DNA from: an uncultured Rhodospirillales bacterium
Lineage (GTDB): Bacteria > Pseudomonadota > Alphaproteobacteria > Rhodospirillales > CAJXLG01
NCBI GenBank assembly: GCA_913055885.1
Contig: CAJXLG010000005.1
Span: 1 to 35,710, forward strand
Reading direction: 5' to 3'
Length of the DNA stretch: 35,710 nt
This document shows positions 1 to 7,651 of the stretch, in pieces. The position numbers and the translations under genes are program-made. Each line of letters begins with the position of its first letter. Position 1 is the first letter of the stretch. The notes beneath the pieces are model-generated. The model was not told the origin of the DNA. It made no database searches and saw nothing but the letters and a program-made list of their open reading frames with translations.

Positions 1-97
1 CTTCGGTGACGTCCGCCCGCCGCAAAGCGGCCGGGATCGATCCGCATCCTTGCAACACCCTTTTCAGGTTATTACGGTGGCCAACGTTCCAGACGAA

Positions 98-283
98 CCC
101 TGCGGGAGAGTCCGGCCGCCATACGGGCCGGCGCCGAAGGAGCAACCGCCCCCCGGAAACTCTCAGGCACCCGGACCGCAGGGGGATGGAACCTCTGGAA
201 AGCAGGCGCCGCATATACGCGCCTCACCGAAGATGTAAGCCCCGCCCGGGGCGAATCTTTCAGGTCCGGAGACAGAGGGGGGG
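98..283 (+). promoter_or_regulatory. Tandem glycine riboswitch upstream of the gcv operon
   Basis: Two glycine aptamers lie in series. Aptamer I (about 98-184) shows GGGAGAG near 104, the core GCCGAAGGAGCAA at 133-145, then AACTCTCAGG and GGACCGCAG. Aptamer II (about 185-283) shows TCTGGAAAGC at 194-203, the core CACCGAAGATGTAA near 225-238, then ATCTTTCAGG and GACAGAGG at 271-278. These match the conserved cores of the glycine riboswitch, which classically occurs as a tandem before gcvT. It should sense glycine and control the four genes downstream. The rest of 1-369 contains no supported coding sequence, and I see no convincing promoter in bases 1-97 (TTGCAA at 50-55 has no good partner). 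The two-aptamer reading is seen directly; the mode (on or off) is inferred. Confidence 0.93.
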
Positions 284-288
284 CTATC

Positions 289-317
289 GGGGCCGCCGGC
301 TGCCGGCGTTTCGCCCC
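289..317 (+). promoter_or_regulatory. Stem-loop between glycine riboswitch and gcvT, candidate expression platform
   Basis: GGGGC (289-293) can pair with GCCCC (313-317), and inside it CGCCGG (294-299) pairs with CCGGCG (303-308) around a CTG loop. No run of T follows, so it does not look like an intrinsic terminator. It also does not cover the gcvT Shine-Dalgarno GGAGG at 359-363. It may be the expression platform, or simply a stable hairpin in a GC-rich leader. Confidence 0.4.
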
Positions 318-369
318 GCGAGCCCGTGGCGCCAGGAATGAGCCGCACCCCTGCTGTCGGAGGACCGTC

Positions 370-1482
370 TTGACCGAGCTTTCCCGGAGAACCCTCCTCA
401 AAACGCCGCTCAACGCCCTGCACAAGGAGCTGGGCGCCCGCATGGTGGATTTCGCCGGCTGGGAGATGCCGGTGCAGTATCCCATGGGGATCAAGGAGGA
501 ACACCTGCACACCCGTCGCGGGGCCGGGCTGTTCGACGTTTCCCACATGGGGCAGGCGCGGCTGTGGAACGACGACGCCGATGCCACCCTGGAGACGCTC
601 ACCCCCGGCAACTTCAAGGACCTGAAGACGGGGCGCATGCGCTACACCCAGTTCACGGACGAGAAGGGCGGCATCCTGGACGACCTCATGGTGGGCCGCA
701 CGCCGGACGGCATGCTGTTCGCCGTGGTCAATGCCGCCTGCCGGGAACAGGACATGGCGCTTCTGCGCTCCTCGTTCGGGGAGACGGCCGAGGAGATCTT
801 CGGCCAGGCGCTTCTCGCCCTGCAGGGGCCGGAAGCGGGCAGCGTCCTTGCCCGCCATGCCCCGGCCACGCGCGACATGGTCTTCATGGACGTGGCCGAG
901 GTGGAGGTGGACGGCCTGCCCTGCCTGGTGAGCCGCTCCGGCTATACGGGCGAGGACGGTTTCGAGATCTCCTGCCCCGCCGATTCCGCCGAGAAGATCG
1001 CCCGCGCGCTTCTCAACAACGACGCGGTGGAACCCGTCGGGCTGGGCGCGCGCGACACCCTGCGGCTGGAGGCCGGGCTGTGCCTCTACGGCCACGACAT
1101 CGACGAGACCACCACGCCCGTGCAGGCGGGCCTGGGCTGGTCCGTGGGCCGGCGCCGCCGCGAGGAGGGCGGCTTCCCGGGCGAAGAGGTCATCCTCAGG
1201 GAGCTTGACGAGGGCCCGTCGCGCCTGCGCGTCGGGCTGCGGCTCGACGGCAAGGCGCCGGCGCGCGAGGGCGCCGCCATCCAGGCACCGGACGGGGCGC
1301 CGCTGGGCACCGTCACCAGCGGCGGTTACGCGCCCAGCGTGGGCGGCCCCGTGGCCATGGGCTACGTGCCCGCCGGGCACGCCGCGCCGGGCACGCAGGT
1401 TCACGTCATTGTCCGCGACAAGGCCCTGCCCGCCGAAGTGGTGGCGCTGCCTTTCGTCGCGCACCGCTTCCACAAGGCGTAA
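370..1482 (+). CDS. gcvT: Glycine cleavage system T protein, aminomethyltransferase
   Basis: T-protein takes the aminomethyl group from lipoylated H-protein, releases ammonia and makes 5,10-methylene-tetrahydrofolate. The 370 aa product has the family's usual length and N-terminal region: LHKELGARMVDFAGWEMPVQY (about residues 17-37), then FDVSHMGQ and SRSGYTGEDGFEI, and it ends in a barrel domain containing GTVTSGGYAPSVG. The start is TTG at 370, chosen because GGAGG (359-363) lies six bases upstream and the family sequence begins almost at once. It is the first gene after the tandem glycine riboswitch and heads gcvT-H-PA-PB. Identification is secure from sequence; glycine-responsive control follows from the leader. 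No lipoamide dehydrogenase gene accompanies it, so that L-protein must be shared or encoded elsewhere. Confidence 0.97.
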   Translation: MTELSRRTLLKTPLNALHKELGARMVDFAGWEMPVQYPMGIKEEHLHTRRGAGLFDVSHMGQARLWNDDADATLETLTPGNFKDLKTGRMRYTQFTDEKGGILDDLMVGRTPDGMLFAVVNAACREQDMALLRSSFGETAEEIFGQALLALQGPEAGSVLARHAPATRDMVFMDVAEVEVDGLPCLVSRSGYTGEDGFEISCPADSAEKIARALLNNDAVEPVGLGARDTLRLEAGLCLYGHDIDETTTPVQAGLGWSVGRRRREEGGFPGEEVILRELDEGPSRLRVGLRLDGKAPAREGAAIQAPDGAPLGTVTSGGYAPSVGGPVAMGYVPAGHAAPGTQVHVIVRDKALPAEVVALPFVAHRFHKA

Positions 1483-1515
1483 AGCACACGGCATGAAGAA
1501 GGGGGAGGGAAACCC

Positions 1516-1893
1516 ATGAGCACCACCTATTTCACCAAGGAACACGAATGGGTCCGCGTCGAGGGCGACGAGGGCACCGTGGGCATCACGGACTACGCCC
1601 AGAAGGCGCTCGGCGACGTGGTCTTCGTCGATCTGCCCGATGCGGGCACGGAAGTGGAGACCGGCGGCGAGATCGCCACCATCGAATCGGTCAAGGCGGC
1701 CAGCGAGATCTACGCGCCCCTGGGCGGCAGCGTCAGCGCCGTCAACGACGCCCTCAACGACGCGCCGGAAAAGGTCAACGAGGACCCCGAGGGCGAGGGC
1801 TGGATCCTGAAGATGACCCTGTCCGACACGGCGGAGCTGGATTCCCTGATGGACGCCGACGCCTATCGGGCCTACCTCGACACCCTGGAGTGA
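1516..1893 (+). CDS. gcvH: Glycine cleavage system H protein, lipoyl carrier
   Basis: H-protein carries the aminomethyl intermediate on a lipoyl-lysine between P-, T- and L-proteins. The 125 aa product is full length. It shows the H-protein start [20 protein letters not shown], the motif [16 protein letters not shown], and the lipoylation site [16 protein letters not shown], in which the lysine after ESV (about residue 62) is the modified one. It lies 33 bp after gcvT, with GGGGGAGGG ahead of the ATG, and 4 bp before gcvPA, so it is co-transcribed with both. Nothing unusual is seen. Confidence 0.98.
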   Translation: MSTTYFTKEHEWVRVEGDEGTVGITDYAQKALGDVVFVDLPDAGTEVETGGEIATIESVKAASEIYAPLGGSVSAVNDALNDAPEKVNEDPEGEGWILKMTLSDTAELDSLMDADAYRAYLDTLE

Positions 1894-1897
1894 TTCC

Positions 1898-3241
1898 ATG
1901 CGTTACCTGCCGCAGACCGACGCCGACCGGTCCGCCATGCTGGCGGCCATCGGGGTCGATTCGGTGGACGAGCTCTACCGCGACGTGCCGCGGGCGGCGC
2001 GCCTGACGCGCCCCCTGGACCTTCCCGGCCACGCCGGCGAGGTGAAGGTGGAGCGCGACCTGCAGGCGCTTGCCGCGCGCAACGTGCCCGCCGGCTCGGT
2101 CCCCTGTTTCCTGGGCGCCGGTGCCTATCGCCACCACCTGCCGGCCGCCCTGGACCACCTCATCCAGCGCGGCGAGTTCCTCACGGCCTACACGCCCTAC
2201 CAGCCGGAGGTCTCCCAGGGCACGCTGCAGACGCTGTTCGAGTTCCAGACCCAGGTGGCGCTTCTGACGGGCATGGAGGTGGCCAACGCGTCGCTTTATG
2301 ACGCGGCCAGCGCCTGCGCCGAGGCGGCGCTCATGGCGGCGCGGCTGACACGGCGCAACCGGATCGTGGTCTCGGGGGCCCTGCACCCGCAGTACCGCTC
2401 GGTGACGGAGACCCACGCGCACTACGTGGACCTCACGGTCGAGGCCGGGAAGCCGAACCCGTGGCAGGCGGAAGACCTTACCGGCGAGCCGGACAAGGAC
2501 ACGGCGTGTGTCATCGTGCAGTACCCGGACTTCTTCGGCCGCCTGGACGATTTCACGGCGCTCGCCGAGGCGTGCCACGCGGCGGGCGCGCTGCTCGTCG
2601 TGGCCGTGCCCGAGCCGGTGGCCCTGGGCGCCGTGCAGTCGCCGGGCGACATGGGCGCCGACATCGTCGTCGGCGAGGGGCAGCCGCTGGGCAATCCGCT
2701 GGCCTTCGGCGGGCCCGGCCTGGGGCTCTTCGCCACGCGCAAGAAGTTCGTGCGCCAGATGCCCGGCCGCGTCCCCGGCCAGACGGTGGACGAGGACGGC
2801 CGCCGCGGCTATGTCCTGACGCTGTCCACGCGCGAGCAGCATATCCGCCGCGAAAAGGCCACGAGCAACATCTGCACCAACTCGGGCCTGTGCGCCCTGG
2901 GCTTCTCCATCCACGTGAGCCTCCTGGGCGAGGCGGGGCTGCAGCGCCTGGCGGCCATCAACCACGCGCGCGCCGTGCGCACGGCGGACGCCCTGGACGG
3001 CCTGGAAGACGTCAACGTCCTGAACGAGAGCTTCTTCAACGAATTCGCGGTGAGCCTGCCGCGCCCCGCGGCCGAGGTGGTGGAGACCCTGGCCGGCATG
3101 GACGTCCTGGGCGGCGTGCCCGTGTCGCGCTTCATCCGCGGCGACCCGCAGCTCGACCACGTCATGCTGGTGGCGGCCACGGAGACCACCACCGACGACG
3201 ACCTGACGGCCCTGACCGTGGCCCTGAAGGAGGCGGTGTGA
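1898..3241 (+). CDS. gcvPA: Glycine dehydrogenase (decarboxylating) subunit 1
   Basis: This is the alpha subunit of the two-subunit P-protein, which decarboxylates glycine and loads the aminomethyl group on H-protein. The product is 447 aa, the normal size for GcvPA. It has the family opening [11 protein letters not shown]...[31 protein letters not shown], the [21 protein letters not shown] block, and [11 protein letters not shown] near the end. It lacks the PLP-lysine, which sits in the partner GcvPB. Its TGA shares one base with the ATG of gcvPB at 3241, indicating translational coupling of the two subunits. Split P-protein is established in Gram-positives, Thermus and various Proteobacteria, while E. 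coli has a fused single chain. Confidence 0.97.
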   Translation: MRYLPQTDADRSAMLAAIGVDSVDELYRDVPRAARLTRPLDLPGHAGEVKVERDLQALAARNVPAGSVPCFLGAGAYRHHLPAALDHLIQRGEFLTAYTPYQPEVSQGTLQTLFEFQTQVALLTGMEVANASLYDAASACAEAALMAARLTRRNRIVVSGALHPQYRSVTETHAHYVDLTVEAGKPNPWQAEDLTGEPDKDTACVIVQYPDFFGRLDDFTALAEACHAAGALLVVAVPEPVALGAVQSPGDMGADIVVGEGQPLGNPLAFGGPGLGLFATRKKFVRQMPGRVPGQTVDEDGRRGYVLTLSTREQHIRREKATSNICTNSGLCALGFSIHVSLLGEAGLQRLAAINHARAVRTADALDGLEDVNVLNESFFNEFAVSLPRPAAEVVETLAGMDVLGGVPVSRFIRGDPQLDHVMLVAATETTTDDDLTALTVALKEAV

Positions 3242-4746
3242 TGTCCGAAACCACCCTCACCGGCAACCGCGGCCTCCAGCAGGAGGAGCCGCTGCTTTTC
3301 GAGCAGGGCCATCCCGGCCATTCCGGCGTCGATCTGCCCGAGCCGGAGCCCGTCGCCGAGCGCCTGGGCGGCGTCAAGCGCCAGCGGGACATCGGCCTGC
3401 CGGGCCTTTCCGAGCCCCAGGTGGTGCGCCACTACACCCGGCTGTCGCACATGAACTACGCCATCGATTCCGGGTTCTATCCCCTGGGGTCGTGCACCAT
3501 GAAGTACAACCCGCGCCTCAACGAGAAGATGGCGCGGCTGCCCGGCTTCGCCGACATCCACCCCTTCCAGCCGGAGTCCACGGTGCAGGGCGCCCTGGAG
3601 CTCGTGGACCTGACGGCGCGCTGGCTGAAGACCCTCACGGGCTTCGACGGCGTGGCCATGTCGCCGGCCGCCGGGGCGCACGGCGAGCTGTGCGGCCTCA
3701 TGTGCATCCGCGCCGCCCTGGAGGCGCGCGGGGACGCCCGCAAGACGGTCCTGGTGCCGGAATCGGCGCATGGCACCAACCCGGCGAGCGCCCATTTCTG
3801 CGGCTACAAGGTCCGCTCCATCCCCGCCAACGCCCGCGGCCGCGTGGACCTGGAGGCCCTCAAGGGGGCGCTGGACGATTCCGTCGCGGCGCTCATGCTC
3901 ACCAACCCCAACACCTGCGGGCTGTTCGAGGACGAGATCCTGGAGATCGCGCAGGCGGCCCACGACGCGGGGGCGCTCTTCTACTGCGACGGCGCCAACT
4001 TCAACGCCATCATGGGCCGGGTTCGGCCGGCGGACCTGGGCATCGACTGCATGCACCTGAACCTGCACAAGACCTTCTCCACGCCCCATGGCGGCGGCGG
4101 GCCGGGCTCCGGCCCGGTGGTGATGACGCAGGAACTGGCCAACCACGCCCCGCTGCCCTGGGTGACGGAAGGCGCCGACGGCTTCCGGCTCCTGGAGCAT
4201 GCCGGGGATACGGGGAGCGACGGGGCGCCGCTTGGCCGCATCAAGGGCTTCCACGGCCAGGTCGGGGTCTTCGTGCGGGCGCTCGCCTACATGATGAGCC
4301 TGGGCCGCGACGGCCTGGAACAGGCGGCCGAGGACGCCGTGCTCAACGCCAACTACCTCCTGGAGGGGCTCAAGGACGACCTGTCGCCTTCCTACGAGGG
4401 GCCGTGCATGCACGAGGTCCTGTTCGACGACCGTTTCCTCAAGGACACGGGCCTCACCACGCTGGACATCGCCAAGGGGCTGCTGGACGAGGGCTTCCAC
4501 CCCATGACCATGTACTTCCCGCTGGTGGTGCACGGCGCCATGCTCACGGAGCCCACGGAAACGGAGACCCGGGAGACCCTCGACCAGTTCATGGAAACGG
4601 TGAAGGGCCTGGCCGATCGGGCCAGGGCCGGCGAAACCGCGGCGCTTTCCGAGGCGCCACGCCTGACGCCCCGGCGCCGCCTGGACGAGACCTCGGCGGC
4701 GCGCAATCCGGTCCTGCGCTGGACGCCGCCGGAAGACCAGGCGTGA
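3241..4746 (+). CDS. gcvPB: Glycine dehydrogenase (decarboxylating) subunit 2
   Basis: This is the PLP-binding beta subunit of the split P-protein, 501 aa. It has FYPLGSCTMKYNPRLNE (about residue 80), the P-protein signature VPESAHGTNPAS (about 174-185), and the PLP-lysine motif LNLHKTFSTPHGGGGPGSG (about 273-291), where the lysine after NLH forms the Schiff base. The frame stays open upstream to about 2461, but that part is gcvPA read out of frame; the real start is the ATG at 3241, overlapping the gcvPA stop by one base. It ends the core gcv operon: the next gene starts 22 bp later and is unrelated in function. Confidence 0.97.
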   Translation: MSETTLTGNRGLQQEEPLLFEQGHPGHSGVDLPEPEPVAERLGGVKRQRDIGLPGLSEPQVVRHYTRLSHMNYAIDSGFYPLGSCTMKYNPRLNEKMARLPGFADIHPFQPESTVQGALELVDLTARWLKTLTGFDGVAMSPAAGAHGELCGLMCIRAALEARGDARKTVLVPESAHGTNPASAHFCGYKVRSIPANARGRVDLEALKGALDDSVAALMLTNPNTCGLFEDEILEIAQAAHDAGALFYCDGANFNAIMGRVRPADLGIDCMHLNLHKTFSTPHGGGGPGSGPVVMTQELANHAPLPWVTEGADGFRLLEHAGDTGSDGAPLGRIKGFHGQVGVFVRALAYMMSLGRDGLEQAAEDAVLNANYLLEGLKDDLSPSYEGPCMHEVLFDDRFLKDTGLTTLDIAKGLLDEGFHPMTMYFPLVVHGAMLTEPTETETRETLDQFMETVKGLADRARAGETAALSEAPRLTPRRRLDETSAARNPVLRWTPPEDQA

Positions 4747-4768
4747 ACGGCCGGCGGGGTGGATCGGG

Positions 4769-5620
4769 ATGGTGCGCACACTGGTCCGCCCGGTCCACCT
4801 CGACCGCCCGCCGGAAACCCGGCCGCTGTTCTTCTACCATGTAGAGAAAACGGGCGGGACGACCCTCGACTGGGTGTTGCGCGCGGTGCTGTACGACGTG
4901 GCCCGCCGCCGGGGCGGCCGGTGGCTGGCCCTGTACGTGCACCGGGATCCGGAAGCCGCGCGGAAACCCGGTCCCCGGGGCAACGTCTTTCTGTATTCCG
5001 GCCACGTGCCGTACGGCCGCCATCTGGCGGGGGCACCCGACAGTCTCGCCATCACCCTGTTGCGCGACCCGGTGCGCCGGACGCTTTCCGAGTATGTCAT
5101 GGGGGCGCAGTTCGGCTGGTACGAGGCGACGGCCGACGCCTTCCTGCGTTTCATCGACGACCCCATTGCCGCCAACCGCCAGACCCACCGGCTGGCCGGC
5201 CTGGACGAGCGCACGCCGCCCGACCGGGCCGCGCTGGAGACGGCCAAGCGCAACCTCGCCGAGGGCTGCTTCCTGTTCGCGCCGCTCTCGGGTCTGGACC
5301 GCTTCATCAAGGCCCTGCTGTCCCTTTACGGTCTGCCCGCGGTGCTGTTCCCGGCGGCCCAGGTGGGCAGCTATGACCGCGAGACCTTCGCCCGCGGTTT
5401 CCGCGACCGCCTGCGCGCCAATGCCGCCCTCGACGCCGAGCTTTACGCCTGCGCGGAAAGCCTGTTCGAGGCCCGCATCGGGCCCTTCCTGGACGGGCCG
5501 GATGCGACGGACGGCCGCACCGTCGTCGTGCCGCCGAACTTCTTTGCCAATTTCCGGCAGTACGCCGAGCCGGAGATCTGTGCGCTGGACCGGATCCCCG
5601 AGGATGCCAGGGTGGTTTGA
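4769..5620 (+). CDS. Sulfotransferase-like P-loop protein
   Basis: The 283 aa product looks like a Golgi-type or bacterial sulfotransferase of the Sulfotransfer_2 kind. Residues 21-32 (FFYHVEKTGGTT) match the 5'-phosphosulfate-binding loop for PAPS, and residues 97-109 (LLRDPVRRTLSEY) match the 3'-phosphate-binding motif. No signal peptide or membrane helix is seen, so it is probably cytosolic. It starts 22 bp after gcvPB with a weak GGGGTGG ribosome site and may be read through from the gcv operon. The acceptor is unknown. No carbohydrate or lipid biosynthesis genes lie next to it, so its context does not reveal the substrate. The family call is fairly secure; enzymatic activity is inference. 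Confidence 0.75.
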   Translation: MVRTLVRPVHLDRPPETRPLFFYHVEKTGGTTLDWVLRAVLYDVARRRGGRWLALYVHRDPEAARKPGPRGNVFLYSGHVPYGRHLAGAPDSLAITLLRDPVRRTLSEYVMGAQFGWYEATADAFLRFIDDPIAANRQTHRLAGLDERTPPDRAALETAKRNLAEGCFLFAPLSGLDRFIKALLSLYGLPAVLFPAAQVGSYDRETFARGFRDRLRANAALDAELYACAESLFEARIGPFLDGPDATDGRTVVVPPNFFANFRQYAEPEICALDRIPEDARVV

Positions 5621-5650
5621 CGCCACCGCTCCCTGGTCAACGGTGACATC

Positions 5651-6658
5651 ATGAGTCCACAGCCCCGCGCCGCCCTGACGGACCCCAGCGGCCGCCTCGC
5701 CGAGAGCGGAGCCCATGTGTTCCACCGCGCCACCGGGGACGGGGTCACCCTGCGCCTGGCCGTGTGGCGGCCGGCGGGCCCGCCCGGCGGCACGGTGCTG
5801 CTGTTGCAGGGGCGCACGGAATTCCTGGAAAAGTTCATCCCGCTGGTGACGTGGCTGCGCGATGCGGGGGTGTGCGTCCTGGCCCTGGACTGGCGCGGCC
5901 AGGGCGGGTCCGAGCGCCTTCTGGCCGACCCGTACAAGGGCCACGTCCACCACTTCGACGCCTATCTGCGCGATCTGGACGTTCTCATTGCCGAGGCCGA
6001 CACCCTGCCCGGGCCGCGGCTCGTGGTGGGGCAGTCCATGGGCGGGCACATCGCCCTGCGCGGCCTGGCCGAACGGCCCGCCTGGGCCGGCGCCGCCGTG
6101 CTGGCGGCCCCCATGGTGGGGCTGCGGCTGCCCCTGCTGCCCCGGCGGGCCGCCCGCGCCTGGGCGGCGCGGGCCCTGCGCCGCGGCCGGGCCACGGACT
6201 ATGCCCCCAAACAGGGGCCGCGCGTGCGCGCCCAGGCGGTCTTCCGGGGCAACCCCCTCACCAGCGACCCCCGCGCCTTCGCCTGGACGCGCGGCCTCCT
6301 GCGGCGCCATCCGGTGCTGGGGCTGGGCGGCGTGACCTGGGGCTGGATCGCCGCCGCCCTGGAGTCCAACCGCGGCCTGCGCCGCCGCGCCACGGCGCGC
6401 CGGGTGCGCGTGCCGGTGACCATCCTGCTCGGCGCCCGCGATGCCGTGGTGGACAACGCCCCCGCCCGGGCCCTGGCCGCTCGCCTGCCGCGGGCCGCCG
6501 TTGCCGCCATCCCCCGGGCGCGCCACGAGCTTCTGGCGGAGGCGCCCGCCGTGCGCCGCCGCGTGGCGGCCGGCATCGAGGCGCGTGCCCTGGAGGCCGG
6601 CTTGTCTTTTGCCCCGGCGCGACCGATATGGACCTACAAGGGGGAGGCGTCGTCGTGA
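5651..6658 (+). CDS. Alpha/beta hydrolase, lysophospholipase/monoacylglycerol lipase type
   Basis: The 335 aa product has the serine hydrolase fold of the Hydrolase_4 (PldB/monoglyceride lipase) group. An early strand carries LLLQGRTEFLEKF (oxyanion region, about 51-62), then LALDWRGQGGSERLL (about 77-91), the nucleophile elbow GQSMGGH with Ser129, an acid in LLGARDAVVD and the catalytic His in RARHELLAEAP near the end. The likely substrate is a monoacylglycerol or lysophospholipid, but this is only a family-level inference. No signal peptide is visible. The stop codon overlaps the GTG start of the next gene (GTGA at 6655-6658), so the two are translationally coupled. Confidence 0.85.
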   Translation: MSPQPRAALTDPSGRLAESGAHVFHRATGDGVTLRLAVWRPAGPPGGTVLLLQGRTEFLEKFIPLVTWLRDAGVCVLALDWRGQGGSERLLADPYKGHVHHFDAYLRDLDVLIAEADTLPGPRLVVGQSMGGHIALRGLAERPAWAGAAVLAAPMVGLRLPLLPRRAARAWAARALRRGRATDYAPKQGPRVRAQAVFRGNPLTSDPRAFAWTRGLLRRHPVLGLGGVTWGWIAAALESNRGLRRRATARRVRVPVTILLGARDAVVDNAPARALAARLPRAAVAAIPRARHELLAEAPAVRRRVAAGIEARALEAGLSFAPARPIWTYKGEASS

Positions 6659-6912
6659 TTGACGGACGCATGACGAAACGCTCCGTCACCGTGGCGGGGC
6701 ACCGCACCAGTATCACTCTGGAGGCGCCCTTCTGGGAGGCGCTCAAGGCGCTCGCCCGCGCCCGGGGCCAATCCGTGAACGCCCTGGTGGCGGCGGTGGA
6801 TCGCGAGCGCCGGGGCAGCCTGTCGGGCGCGCTCCGGGTCTTCGTCCTGGAAGCCGTGCAGGAGGGCCACCATGCGGATCACGGACTATCGTTTCGGCCG
6901 GATCGCCATTGA
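6655..6912 (+). CDS. Ribbon-helix-helix (RHH_4-type) domain protein
   Basis: The 85 aa product matches the small RHH_4-like family common in Alphaproteobacteria: RSVTVAGHRTSITLEAPFW (strand and first helix), EALKALARARGQSVNALVAAVD, and SGALRVFVLEAV at the end of the domain. Such proteins are predicted dimeric DNA-binding regulators, but targets for this type are not known to me. I chose the GTG at 6655, because GGAGG (6643-6647) lies seven bases upstream and the GTG overlaps the previous stop; an in-frame ATG at 6670 is the alternative. Its 3' end overlaps the next gene by 41 bp in a different frame. Confidence 0.8.
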   Translation: MIDGRMTKRSVTVAGHRTSITLEAPFWEALKALARARGQSVNALVAAVDRERRGSLSGALRVFVLEAVQEGHHADHGLSFRPDRH

Positions 6913-7222
6913 CGGCACCGTCTACGACCGGGACGTGCTCATCCACCCCGACGGCCGCGTGCACCATCCGTGGTGGCGCGCCGAGGGCCACAGCCTCGCC
7001 GTTGACGATGTGGCCGACGTCCTGGACGCGGCGCCCGACGATCTTGTCGTGGGAACCGGTTCGGCGGGCCGCATGGCGGTGCCGCCGGAGACCCGCGCGC
7101 GGGTGGAGGCCCACGGCATCCGCCTGCACGCCGCGCCCTCGGAGCAGGCCGTCCGCACCTTCAACGACCTGACGGCCGAGGGGAGCCGGCGCGTGGCCGG
7201 CGCCTTCCACCTCACCTGCTGA
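6872..7222 (+). CDS. Mth938-like (DUF498) domain protein
   Basis: The 116 aa product resembles the Mth938/DUF498 family: YRFGRIAIDGTVYDRDVLIHPDG at the N-terminus, HSLAVDDVADVL, the glycine-rich DLVVGTGSAGRMAVPPE (about residues 55-71), then a C-terminal part with TFNDLTAEGSRRVAGAFHLTC. Family members are small and uncharacterised in bacteria; the human relative NDUFAF3 is a complex I assembly factor, which is only a weak guide here. The start ATG 6872 has AGGAGG at 6860-6865, six bases away, and lies inside the preceding RHH gene, an overlap of 41 bp. The pair is probably co-translated. Confidence 0.82.
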   Translation: MRITDYRFGRIAIDGTVYDRDVLIHPDGRVHHPWWRAEGHSLAVDDVADVLDAAPDDLVVGTGSAGRMAVPPETRARVEAHGIRLHAAPSEQAVRTFNDLTAEGSRRVAGAFHLTC

Positions 7223-7241
7223 GGGGCTCTTTTATATCTGG

Positions 7242-7270
7242 TTGACCGCATATGCGGTATGCCGTATATA
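7242..7270 (+). promoter_or_regulatory. arsR promoter with embedded palindromic operator
   Basis: TTGACC (7242-7247) and TATATA (7265-7270) form a strong sigma70-type promoter with a 17-bp spacer. The spacer holds a perfect 14-bp palindrome ACCGCATATGCGGT (7245-7258). It is overlapped by a 20-bp imperfect inverted repeat (7250-7269), whose half sites ATATGCGGTA and TGCCGTATAT agree at 8 of 10 positions. A dimeric ArsR repressor bound here would cover both promoter boxes. The expected transcription start falls at or next to the ATG at 7277. Confidence 0.8.
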
Positions 7271-7276
7271 AGGAGC

Positions 7277-7651
7277 ATGGACGCGGCCCGAACGGTTTTC
7301 CTCGCCCTGTCCGACCCCCTGCGCCTGCGCTGCCTGGCCCTCATGGCGGCGCACGGGGAGGTCTGTGTGTGCGAATTCGTTCGGGCGCTGGCCGTGGCCC
7401 AGCCCAAGGTTTCACGGCACCTTGCCGCTTTGCGCGACGCCGGCCTCGTGGTTGCCCGGCGGGAGGCGCAATGGCTCCACTACCGCATCGCTCCGGACCT
7501 GGCCGGCTGGCGCCGCGACGCCCTGACGGCCGCCGTCGAGGCCGCCCGGGCCGACCCCGCCTTCGAGACGGACCTGGCGCGCCTGCGGGCCGTGGCCGGA
7601 ACGGGCCCGGGCGCCGCCGAACAGCCCCAACGGCCGGAGAAGGCGCCCTGA
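7277..7651 (+). CDS. arsR: ArsR/SmtB-family metalloregulator
   Basis: The 124 aa product is a winged-helix repressor: LALSDPLRLRCLALMAAHGEVCVCEF at the N-terminus, then AQPKVSRHLAALRDAGLVVARREAQWLHYRI as recognition helix and wing. The Cys30-Val-Cys32 pair sits where ArsR proteins bind As(III) or Sb(III) (the ELCVCDL motif). It should repress its own operon and release DNA when thiol-reactive metalloid binds. I chose ATG 7277 because an earlier in-frame ATG (7259) lies between the promoter boxes and cannot be transcribed from that promoter. With the -10 box ending at 7270, the transcript would be leaderless or nearly so. The stop shares one base with arsP. Confidence 0.9.
   Translation: MDAARTVFLALSDPLRLRCLALMAAHGEVCVCEFVRALAVAQPKVSRHLAALRDAGLVVARREAQWLHYRIAPDLAGWRRDALTAAVEAARADPAFETDLARLRAVAGTGPGAAEQPQRPEKAP

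Noticed and set aside
163-1899. Long minus-strand reading frame opposite gcvT and gcvH
   Set aside because: It mirrors a high-GC coding strand, has no family resemblance, and the plus strand carries secure gcv genes.
2809-4779. Minus-strand reading frame of about 650 codons opposite gcvPA/gcvPB
   Set aside because: GC-rich antisense shadow; composition rich in His, Arg, Gly and Val and no recognisable domain.
7259-7276. Earlier ATG for arsR at 7259
   Set aside because: It lies inside the operator between the -35 and -10 boxes, so the promoter seen here could not transcribe it.
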